A stretch of DNA of 64,000 nucleotides from JAGVJT01 sp964513205. Its GTDB lineage: Bacteria > Pseudomonadota > Gammaproteobacteria > Legionellales > Legionellaceae. Location of the stretch: positions 62,001-126,000 of the forward strand of contig CAZELP010000002.1 of assembly GCA_964513205.1 (NCBI GenBank). Reading direction: 5' to 3'. The notes beneath the pieces are model-generated. The model worked only from the letters and a program-made list of their open reading frames with translations, made no database searches and had not been told where the DNA came from. The position numbers and the translations under genes were made by a program. Of the stretch, positions 26,901 to 32,435 are shown piece by piece (positions within the stretch are counted from its first letter, which is position 1; every line of letters starts with the position of its first letter).

Positions 26901-27379
26901 AAGACAATCATGATTCTAATGTATGGATTAGTACAGCACAACACACTTTACTCTCAGGAACGTTTCCTTCTGATATTCTGGAAAATAAATCATATCAGGC
27001 GGTTATTGAACAAATTCGTTTTTTCAATGGTGAATTGAATGGATTGCGTGAACAAGAAACACCACGCCATTGGTTAAATCAGGATTCAAGTGAAAAAATG
27101 GCTTATTTTCATGAGAAGATCATGCCTTATCGGCAAACCACGCTCAGTGAAGTTAAAAGTTTACAAATGGTTTTGAATTCAGAAAAGCACACGATTAAAC
27201 CGACTTTAAAGAGAAAAATAAAAGAAACTCAAATGAGTAAAGCAGAAACGATGAATCGAGATAGTGCCGCAATAATCAAGCATGCTAAAGGTGCGATTAA
27301 TGATTTAAAGCACAAGGAACAGGGGGCATCAATGAGTTCTGTAGTACGAGCACTGGGTGGCGGTTCTTCGGAGGATTGA
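17987..27379 (+). CDS. Giant DUF3638/DUF3645-like SF2-type ATPase with peptidase-like N-terminus
   Basis: The 3130-residue protein starts at an ATG after AAGGGA. The central-to-late part has a P-loop variant, KVIMGGGKSKVILP near residue 2060, then LVIVEVPRALLATN, a DEVH box (VVIDEVHQG, near 2200), the DUF3645-like PYVASNRPSERSRFG near 2340, SGTPWN near 2490 and a motif VI-like LQGCLRMRGL near 2660. This order matches the giant DUF3638/DUF3645 proteins of fungi, protists and some intracellular bacteria. The N-terminus has GGWAG...GHAMIY (His112), IYNSG (Asn132) and GQISGTCAQRS (Gln223, Cys228), suggesting a cysteine peptidase-like domain. There is no signal peptide; the rest is helical. A secreted host-acting effector or a cytoplasmic remodelling ATPase are both possible. 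It stands alone between fliA and the NagX-like gene. Confidence 0.9.
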   Translation: MPISIDISLFAHIELDSELKGRFGVQGNTFKNTFGYLNQYLKTLRVVPPEVQKLSAAMDDLVARETLIQGIGNSPSKFDALTLKITQEVEALTLDQNILLPGGWAGKDSPGHAMIYQFEKNSKGDLFFSIYNSGSGIRYHEKTSSPEKELYSPVKTYQLPQPINSIELQNHIRRLITPQLPAMNKRKYDAEAVYHDVEVGLEFINAQYIPQDLSAPHVTTAGQISGTCAQRSIHQMLKMTIGSLPQYQQLIFDFKLYALRDFIKTHPVPRSPKITAFIQKAITNNLRILQNSDVFDDEKIRSENIKALEDINHQLNTEKVKKGISSWFKSIDFSWFRSLVSTSSPDFTHRLATKIDTFDDQSTVAFQAYPSLMPEIRETHVLLDLAEMIAQCRAQQDSNPAWVMAQIEQAFLALPIPSSAKLAPPYYEKIPFYNAITTADDFEIIGEALDELHALYTHASKELLGEATLPTQIITYCSFMALRDYFDARSEEITTKPSFHSFFHRVLFRYLNSFSTYPFLATKNPIYDKRFNELLALTCHTEEKQDQPNLLSDEQALLDALERDPFLKIFLDKKCDSADPEDEIRELRGKISEAKYQKLLLACMSEANSPQDRLKQYSDFLYDDFNLFSSIRTRLDAQDHAAQGYPIPSPIRYYKALIDSEPDLKKRLEALFESKQKVYGYIDARGLRNNELTALFVLLNDLDENGELKPDSILSAQEFAPLLKKIRQHFILEKALITYLEPLKSKEEGKEFICFTHGRTEDRRTIDPRAKTPNCSQHYEWTDQFINIKYSDYKYPLRPQEKASVAHHLYPFTPSPARDALTRSFVFYKNKKASSSNMLLDAYNSNTIQLWPLNLESHGSVIDKAHYFTRDLFHLRLSPVHQIKLTLDYFSKPESIDKLRDPNVQFYVEANLFEPNLLLRALKEDSTFFERFNTFIEKGFAKFSHQSNLTNAETLFFIRLKTFMYRYIALNSPDNALYLLQESHEVLTKRIAIEKDRSALAALHMYRFLNAITLHQYVANDDHLLQEAFFSYFYWQKTFNPFVPNDTTSLFERQRAKFFFNQWLRETSPHVIESFIAPMMHALELDISHLTITGTYPRFHYQNEAGEIIYTVNAELGRVFQENSSLSALPLEIKNHPMTKRLGLELETSCWLSEDENIIVFKSGQVRMKKAGARLIVQKKIHDQWYQLTPLNDKQQQLFGLDTTPIPINNLPAVLTDGQTEAWCNEQGALILQGNKSIYQVDNQGFFHQLNDAGQFNGCIRTNAPNTYEKLLTRFEDPQFFNINLNAKKEGTIDFVRYAISLSIVGNEIIHPETKGVLKDSSLFAPNVAALTFSCGVDERCIVAVQPFYVDASAAQIEGEYYQLTHDKSAHIPNERFKETTVWNDDHTQQTITYHVVDGQPKASTAREALYLCYLYLATHETEKAWAVLTDLGQRLSFEGSVDELTYLSWIIDHLPTILDKEKDIDYKFETPEYVACQLKALALYTDFLKLGQAPHVNVKEETTDTLYANILYKRHELEKLQQFQTDLPTKTRHLYTKHQKGVRHLSEKFTLQDEECHTLLQFCGEEAVEHGALGYERRRLSLKMLLKEYQRLVAVRETSPDFPDDFANRLVRIEKNISHELRVMKHSTQLEWVPLDLKFHSQNELMFNSELKILSRLTEELLSPVATEHFKQWRFNVFSSAIEEDLSAALDALHSAITQDDFIRYFPIYLHIARLGTVEQKNTLNQMCKHYLIAFRYASPFVEEGNCRFLSNIIYHILENSEIFSSMEDMSFYELCEKVAKLQVTPIEVAEVEDVYRDILMTNQDIWDALKHEYAPYEPMPTLNMMYPEPLYQQLGMREALQAYRDIEMQYMASMIDIHDEQFAGQLKFDCIRQQRAIADAVFQSQNTRDELSQHAQALLEKQEEDLVRIWKNALKQANKAPQNALKRLAEQRQELTKKELLSLYMHADLTLYIEKTGLPREACLALHQLIHKGVSLEVRQQQINRLLSALKSGNAHQIAETLMAENTSKSQTDSSLMLFQYAEDLLIRPRQSEALSALLSTPDDSHHYHNVVEKVIMGGGKSKVILPIMAEKKATGLNLVIVEVPRALLATNHADLNATSQRLFGQKAHRFEFNRDSDCSSKRLESICHTFEEIMTNKAYLVTTGESMQSLELKYLELLLSRPEDPKDFKGLAEWRQQVYWASKISNLVKSCGDVVIDEVHQGLLLKKKLNYTLGDVRAISPTIIKESVALYQFRDELQGQPLTSDTLLSHPNSPLKKIISTLKEQYSDIAVMDALGAYLSNKGLSDMITSSSDDIKNGLAFYKEQLSLLPRTSARHYKEHYGPSRSQQTALMRALAIPYVASNRPSERSRFGNALETVNYTIQGLLHEGLNEEILSLAMQQWQCDAQSELLSRHDAYKTLADTPTALRVNELLYGTGLTLESINLTTDDGKKEFSSFVERLKTKRNLLFVILEEHVLPQISTEPSILHSDAYNHVDMYRTAQGLSGTPWNHTTYHQRLKFNPKTSLGTDGYIEKVLKEKSTRVTQVHFTDLNSFFLSLFKDKPNTHAVIDINATFAGVSNFDVVTHLAACVIQFNPAIQYVLYFNENDVLCAYNIKTEQTMILPTSDPNEINQKLGCTPNECFTYYDQSHTVGTDLKQAATAHAFVLADNRTHLESLLQGCLRMRGLDEQQTVSIVVPENTPTSLNELIRLMSQNEQNQLKEDNFFAAMAKMDNLIRQDFLRRLADVPDKEVDKKYDMAQAFKRYFIETQQDDLFKQYGSLSVEQLTGALLEQYQERCMHEWEICLQDAVIELSPDEVKAMNANMSTLIFEAVPLCNKTSMSRNNPSQALGTEVEHEKESVKEAEKETLKETVCFDHLLNQQRAHSWVTKSERSSSALLNSFITQGITEYMHPLREKAQLSYFSDNILVDDNYAQVYRRWGQAGEENQSDMLCPYLKPVEAILFRKDGEEVTACIIDMDDLVELHALLKDNHDSNVWISTAQHTLLSGTFPSDILENKSYQAVIEQIRFFNGELNGLREQETPRHWLNQDSSEKMAYFHEKIMPYRQTTLSEVKSLQMVLNSEKHTIKPTLKRKIKETQMSKAETMNRDSAAIIKHAKGAINDLKHKEQGASMSSVVRALGGGSSED

Positions 27380-27474
27380 TATTGAGGGGTATTAGCGCTT
27401 TTGCATAATCTGCGTCTTTTGCTTAGGGTTTGTTGATATTGTAGCTGCTTGATTTTTTAAGCTTTGGATTCGCA

Positions 27475-28554
27475 TTATAGCTTCAGATATATTTTTTTTC
27501 GGTAAAGCGGCAGAAGTATCATAAACCAGAAAAAAAGATAGGCAACGGCATACAGCAATGATGCGTTTTTTGAAGTGTAGTTGCTAAATAATAACTGAGT
27601 TAAGTACGGGCGCAGTGAGAGTGTGCCTTGTGATGTGTGCGAAATGAGAATCATACTTTGAACTTTCAGAAAAAAAACATGTAAAACATACGCGACTAAG
27701 GCGTTAACGCCAAAAACATCAAAAAAAACACACCAACGTTGAATCCCTTTTTTATCGATTAATTGATATAAACATGCAAAAACCACCATGGCCAGTCCTC
27801 CGGTAAATAAGACGTAACTGCTACTCCAGATGGTTTTGTTTAAAGGGCAAATGAGACTCCAGAGCAGGCCTATGATCAGAATAAGGAGTCCTCGCCAGGC
27901 CAGCGTGATATGAGATGTCTCTTTTGGGGCGATCTGAGACTGTTTTAGCCATAAACCAGTTAGACTGCCAAGTAACGTTGTGGCACATGCAGGGATGGTG
28001 CTCAATAATCCTTCTGGATCAAAAAGAGGTTGATACAAATGCTGCGCCCCAATCCATTTTAAATCAATGGCGGCAGCCAGGTTGTTCTCACTTGTAAAAT
28101 TTGCAGGAGAATAGAAGGTCATGAGCCCCCAATATCCAAGCAAAAAAATGACAATGAGAGCGATATGTGTTTTTTGATCGGCATATAAAAAGACAAATGC
28201 TGCCATGCAGTAGCAAATGGCAATTCGCTGTAGCACACCCAAAATTCGAAGATTCTCGAAATCAAAATGATGGGGGAATGCATTTAAAAATAATCCCAAC
28301 ATGAAAATGAGACATGTCCGTTTGATAATTTTCAGACCACTTGTTTGAGATGAAAGGCTCTGACTACAGGAGAGTCCCACAATAAATAGAAAAAAAGGAA
28401 ACACCAAATCGGCAAGTGTGCAACCATTCCAATCGGCGTGTTGCAATACTGGGTAAACAGACGAGTTTCCAGGACTGTTGACAAGGATCATGAGCGCAAT
28501 AGTCATACCCCGAAAAGTATCCAATGCGTGCAAGCGGACAGGTTTATTCTTCAT
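27475..28554 (-). CDS. NagX-like membrane acyltransferase (DUF5009/HGSNAT family)
   Basis: The 359-residue inner membrane protein has about ten hydrophobic segments. The opening RLHALDTFRGMTIALMILVN, then HADWNGCTLADLVFPFFLFIVGLS, is the signature of the DUF5009/YeiB-like family that includes heparan-alpha-glucosaminide N-acetyltransferase and bacterial NagX. The family is thought to move acetyl groups across the membrane onto amino sugars. The conserved His and Asp in the HADWNGC motif are present. The gene is divergent from prfB with 174 bases between starts. Substrate is unknown; a link to cell-wall amino-sugar recycling is inference. Confidence 0.85.
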   Translation of the reverse strand: MKNKPVRLHALDTFRGMTIALMILVNSPGNSSVYPVLQHADWNGCTLADLVFPFFLFIVGLSCSQSLSSQTSGLKIIKRTCLIFMLGLFLNAFPHHFDFENLRILGVLQRIAICYCMAAFVFLYADQKTHIALIVIFLLGYWGLMTFYSPANFTSENNLAAAIDLKWIGAQHLYQPLFDPEGLLSTIPACATTLLGSLTGLWLKQSQIAPKETSHITLAWRGLLILIIGLLWSLICPLNKTIWSSSYVLFTGGLAMVVFACLYQLIDKKGIQRWCVFFDVFGVNALVAYVLHVFFLKVQSMILISHTSQGTLSLRPYLTQLLFSNYTSKNASLLYAVAYLFFWFMILLPLYRKKIYLKL

Positions 28555-28653
28555 ATGATGGTGGAGGGTTTTGGGATTTTATTTTGGCACTGTCGCAGCT
28601 TGATTACAATTTTATTTTCAGTACTTTTGCGTTTCAATGGAGCCCGGTTTGAG

Positions 28654-28700
28654 TTGAGACTTAAAATCAATTTGGTCTCAAAAAACTTTAGGTGTAGAAT
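28654..28700 (+). promoter_or_regulatory. Predicted prfB-lysS promoter with overlapping inverted repeat
   Basis: TTGGTC (28672-28677) and TAGAAT (28695-28700) are 17 bases apart, about 30 bases before the prfB start. A perfect 7-base inverted repeat TTGAGAC/GTCTCAA (28654-28660, 28675-28681) overlaps the -35 box and could be an operator. No regulator is assigned. Confidence 0.45.
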
Positions 28701-28728
28701 AGAGCTATTTTTATACCTGAGTTCTAAC

Positions 28729-29838
28729 ATGCTAGAAGTAAATCAGATTAGTCTGATGTTGGATGATTTATCTGCCCGTGTCAAAGCACTGTATGGTTTT
28801 TTAGATGTGGAGCATAAATCTGAGCGATTAGAAGAAGTTTCTTTGGAGCTTGAGTCGTCCAGCATTTGGGATAACCCAGAACGAGCACAAGCCTTGGGAC
28901 GTGAACGAGCACAACTCGAGGCTGTTGTTGGCGTGATTCATGACCTTACAACCGGATTGGTGGATGCTCAAGAGCTTTTTGAAATGGCCAAAGAAGAAAG
29001 TGATGAGTCAGCCATACATGCTCTTGCACTTGATGTGGAACAAATTGAGTCTCGCGTTAAAAAACTTGAGTTTCAACGCATGTTTTCAGGAAAAATGGAT
29101 CAAGCCAATGCATTCGTTGATATTCAAGCCGGCTCTGGTGGCACTGAAGCACAAGATTGGGCGGAGATGCTACTGCGCATGTACCTGCGTTGGGGGGAGC
29201 AGCATGGATTTGAGACCACGCTATTGGAATGTTCGCCTGGCGATGTAGCGGGTATCAAAAGTGCCACCATACATCTAGTTGGTGCTTATGCTTATGGTTG
29301 GGTCAGAACAGAAACCGGAGTGCATCGGCTTGTTAGAAAATCTCCTTTCGATTCAGGAAATCGTCGCCACACTTCTTTCGCAGCCGTATTTGTTTCTCCT
29401 GAAATTGAGGACGATATCGTGATCGATATTAATCCTGCAGATTTGAGAATTGATACATATCGTGCTTCTGGTGCCGGAGGACAGCACGTTAACCGAACTG
29501 ATTCCGCTGTTCGAATTACTCATCTGCCAACAGGAATTGTGGTGCAATGTCAAACAGACCGAAGTCAGCATAAAAATAAAGATCAAGCCATGAAACAGTT
29601 GCGAGCCAAGCTGTATGAGCTTGAAGTAAAAAAGAAAACTGAGGAACAACAAGCCCTTGAAGCCACAAAGACCGATATCGGTTGGGGGTCTCAAATACGT
29701 TCTTATGTGCTTGATCAATCTCGAATTAAAGATTTGCGTACGCATGTTGAAACCAGCAACACTCAGGCCGTGTTGGATGGTGATTTAGATCAATTTATTA
29801 TAGCCAGTTTAAAAGCAGGGGAAGAGTTGGATGAATGA
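28729..29838 (+). CDS. prfB: Peptide chain release factor 2
   Basis: RF2 (369 residues) ends translation at UGA and UAA. It has the coiled N-terminal domain (1-110), the RF2 stop-codon tripeptide SPF (VRKSPFDSGNRR), and the catalytic GGQ loop (SGAGGQHVNRTDSA). The frame runs on upstream to 28438, but similarity begins at MLEVNQISLMLDDL, so ATG 28729 is the start. The region after codon 24 (ALYGFLDVEHKSERLEEV) corresponds to the site of the programmed +1 frameshift in E. coli, yet here it is read straight through without a stop. The stop overlaps the lysS start by 8 bases. Confidence 0.98.
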   Translation: MLEVNQISLMLDDLSARVKALYGFLDVEHKSERLEEVSLELESSSIWDNPERAQALGRERAQLEAVVGVIHDLTTGLVDAQELFEMAKEESDESAIHALALDVEQIESRVKKLEFQRMFSGKMDQANAFVDIQAGSGGTEAQDWAEMLLRMYLRWGEQHGFETTLLECSPGDVAGIKSATIHLVGAYAYGWVRTETGVHRLVRKSPFDSGNRRHTSFAAVFVSPEIEDDIVIDINPADLRIDTYRASGAGGQHVNRTDSAVRITHLPTGIVVQCQTDRSQHKNKDQAMKQLRAKLYELEVKKKTEEQQALEATKTDIGWGSQIRSYVLDQSRIKDLRTHVETSNTQAVLDGDLDQFIIASLKAGEELDE

Positions 29839-31336
29839 AGTGAACCATGAACACAACCAAGATGAAGCAGAAGTTTATCTTGTAAGAAAACAAAAATTAT
29901 CAGATTTACGTACACAAGGATTTTGTTTTCCTAATACTTTTCGCAGAAATGCGCTTGCGTCAAACTTGACAAAAGAATATGCACATCAAACGAAAGAAGC
30001 ATTAGAAACTGCGAAAGTGCATGTCGCCATTGCAGGTCGAATTGTGCTAAGACGAGTAATGGGAAAAGCCAGTTTTTTTCATATTCAGGATGTGTCGGGC
30101 CGTATACAAGTCTATGTTCGTGCGAATGAGCTTCCCGAAATATATGAGGAGTTTGGCAAGTATTGGGATATGGGTGATATTGTTGGTATAAAAGGTGTTC
30201 TTTTTATGACCAATACAGGCGAATTGACGGTGCATGCGGATGAAATGGTGTTGCTCACCAAATCTTTGCGTCCCTTGCCTGATAAGTTTCACGGTTTGGC
30301 TGATCAAGAAACATGTTACCGCAAACGCTACGTTGACTTGATTGCCAACGAAGAAACACGAAAAACATTTTTAATTCGTTCTTATCTGATACAAGCGTTA
30401 CGTCGCTTTATGGATGGTCATCAGTTTTTGGAAGTTGAAACACCCATGATGCACCCGATTCCTGGGGGCGCATTAGCACGACCTTTTGTCACACATCATA
30501 ATGCATTAAGTCAAGACATGTATTTGCGAATTGCACCAGAGCTTTATCTTAAACGGCTTGTGGTAGGTGGTTTTGAACGAGTGTATGAAATCAATCGAAA
30601 TTTTAGAAACGAGGGACTGTCTACGCGACATAATCCTGAGTTTACGATGATCGAATTTTATCAAGCGTATGCTGATTATCGAGAGTTGATGGACTTCACG
30701 GAAACATTGATGCGTTATTTATGTGATGAAGTATTGAATACTCGTCAAATTGAATATCAAGGCACTGTTCTCGACTTTGACAAACCTTTCGCGCGTCTTA
30801 GCATGAAAGATGCAGTACTGCATTATCATCAATCCTCTATACCCGAAGGGGCACTGGATTCGGTAGATGGATGCCGAGCCTTTTTGGATCATCTTAAGCT
30901 TCCATATAAATCAACGGATGGTCTTGGGAAGTTACATATGATCTTATTTGAAGAGACGGTTGAACATCAATTGATACAACCCACTTTTATCACAGGTTAT
31001 CCGACAGAAATATCTCCTTTGGCGAGACGTAATCTCGAAGACACAGAAATCACCGATCGTTTTGAGTTTTTTATCGGTGGTCGTGAAATTGCGAATGGCT
31101 TTTCTGAGTTAAATGATGCAGAAGACCAAGCGGAACGCTTTATGAAGCAGGTCAAAGAAAAAGATGCAGGTGATTTAGAAGCGATGCATTTTGATAGTGA
31201 CTATATTGAGGCACTCGAGTATGGAATGCCTCCAACTGCTGGAGAAGGGATTGGTATTGATAGACTGGCGATGCTTTTTACAAATGCGCCATCAATTCGA
31301 GATGTTATTCTGTTTCCCCATCTCAGAATGGAGTGA
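29831..31336 (+). CDS. lysS: Lysine--tRNA ligase (class II)
   Basis: LysRS (501 residues) charges tRNA-Lys. It has an N-terminal OB-fold for the anticodon (about 60-170, VAIAGRIVLRRVMGKASFFHIQD) and the class II catalytic domain: motif 1 region around FLEVETPMMHPIPGGALARPF, motif 2 FRNEGLSTRHNPEFTMIEFY and motif 3 GIGIDRLAMLF near the end. Length is normal. The prfB-lysS pair with overlapping ends is the same arrangement as in E. coli. A hairpin follows the stop. Confidence 0.98.
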   Translation: MNEVNHEHNQDEAEVYLVRKQKLSDLRTQGFCFPNTFRRNALASNLTKEYAHQTKEALETAKVHVAIAGRIVLRRVMGKASFFHIQDVSGRIQVYVRANELPEIYEEFGKYWDMGDIVGIKGVLFMTNTGELTVHADEMVLLTKSLRPLPDKFHGLADQETCYRKRYVDLIANEETRKTFLIRSYLIQALRRFMDGHQFLEVETPMMHPIPGGALARPFVTHHNALSQDMYLRIAPELYLKRLVVGGFERVYEINRNFRNEGLSTRHNPEFTMIEFYQAYADYRELMDFTETLMRYLCDEVLNTRQIEYQGTVLDFDKPFARLSMKDAVLHYHQSSIPEGALDSVDGCRAFLDHLKLPYKSTDGLGKLHMILFEETVEHQLIQPTFITGYPTEISPLARRNLEDTEITDRFEFFIGGREIANGFSELNDAEDQAERFMKQVKEKDAGDLEAMHFDSDYIEALEYGMPPTAGEGIGIDRLAMLFTNAPSIRDVILFPHLRME

Positions 31337-31353
31337 TCTCCAAGCGGCCCTCC

Positions 31354-31390
31354 CTGCGCCAAGACAGGTTCTAAGCTTGTCTTAGCGCAG
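31354..31390. terminator. Hairpin between convergent lysS and trxB
   Basis: CTGCGCCAAGACA pairs with TTGTCTTAGCGCAG (12 of 14 positions) around a ten-base loop, 18 bases after the lysS stop and 23 bases from the trxB end. No strong T-run follows on the plus strand, but the position between convergent genes supports a shared terminator. Confidence 0.6.
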
Positions 31391-31412
31391 AGAGAATTGC
31401 CTTCAAATAAAC

Positions 31413-32363
31413 TTATAATCCATCAAGGTAGCGCTCTGCATCCAGTGCGGCCATACATCCAAAGCCTGCTGAAGTGATGGCTTGGCGGTACACATGATCG
31501 GCGACATCACCGCAAGCAAAAACACCGTCAATATTGGTTGCTGTGGCCATTCCGTCAAGACCGGAACGAATACGAAGATAACCATTGGTCATGTCAAGTT
31601 GATCTCTAAAGATTTGGGTATTGGGGCTGTGTCCAATGGCAATAAATACACCCTCTACGTTTAATGTTTGAGTTGCGTTTGTGTGCACATCTTGTAGACG
31701 GATCCCGCTGACTTTGTTTGAATCGCCTAAAATTTCTTCTACGGTGTGATTCCAGATAATGCGAATATTTCCGTTTGCTGCTTTTTGGAGTAATTTTTGT
31801 TGTAAAATTTTTTCACCACGAAGCGAATCTCGACGATGTATCAACGTGACTTGTGCTGCGATATTGGATAAATACAGCGCCTCTTCGACTGCAGTATTTC
31901 CTCCACCGACGACACACACTTGTTTATTACGATAAAAAAAACCATCACAAGTCGCGCAAGCGGAAACACCGCGTCCTTGATAAGCTGTTTCGGATGGCAA
32001 GCCAAGGTAGCGAGCACTGGCGCCCGTTGCAATGATGAGTGCGTCGCAAGTATAATGTTCGCTATCGCCGTAAAGCGTAAAAGGTCTTTGGGTCAAATCT
32101 ACTTTGACAATATGATCAAAGATAATTTTGGTTTCAAAACGCTCTGCGTGTTTTTGCATTCGTTCCATAAGTACAGGACCTTGTAATCCTTCGACATCTC
32201 CTGGCCAATTGTCCACATCTGTTGTTGTGGTTAATTGTCCACCAGATTGCATTCCTGTGATGATAACTGGGTTTAAATTCGCGCGAGCAGCATAAATAGC
32301 AGCCGTATAACCTGCAGGGCCTGAACCGAGAATGATCAATCGATGATGATTGTTTGTGTGCAT
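31413..32363 (-). CDS. trxB: Thioredoxin reductase
   Basis: TrxB (316 residues) uses NADPH and FAD to reduce thioredoxin in the cytoplasm. The FAD-binding motif is LGSGPAGYTAAIYAARA (near residue 12), the redox-active pair is in ACATCDGFF (CxxC), the NADPH motif is VVGGGNTAVEEALYLS, and the C-terminal FAD motif is GVFACGDVADHVYRQAITSAGFG. The frame runs 35 residues further upstream, but homology starts at ATG 32363, which has a GGAAGACAGAG leader. It is divergent from ftsK (72 bases). Confidence 0.98.
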   Translation of the reverse strand: MHTNNHHRLIILGSGPAGYTAAIYAARANLNPVIITGMQSGGQLTTTTDVDNWPGDVEGLQGPVLMERMQKHAERFETKIIFDHIVKVDLTQRPFTLYGDSEHYTCDALIIATGASARYLGLPSETAYQGRGVSACATCDGFFYRNKQVCVVGGGNTAVEEALYLSNIAAQVTLIHRRDSLRGEKILQQKLLQKAANGNIRIIWNHTVEEILGDSNKVSGIRLQDVHTNATQTLNVEGVFIAIGHSPNTQIFRDQLDMTNGYLRIRSGLDGMATATNIDGVFACGDVADHVYRQAITSAGFGCMAALDAERYLDGL

Positions 32364-32435
32364 CGTCTCTGTCTTCCTTCTGATTTGTGGTAAGATGCGA
32401 AATAGTATGACAAAACCACATTGATTAAAATACCC

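Noticed and set aside
28438..28728. Upstream extension of the prfB frame
   Set aside because: It overlaps the NagX-like gene on the other strand, contains the predicted promoter and lacks RF2 similarity; RF2 starts at 28729.
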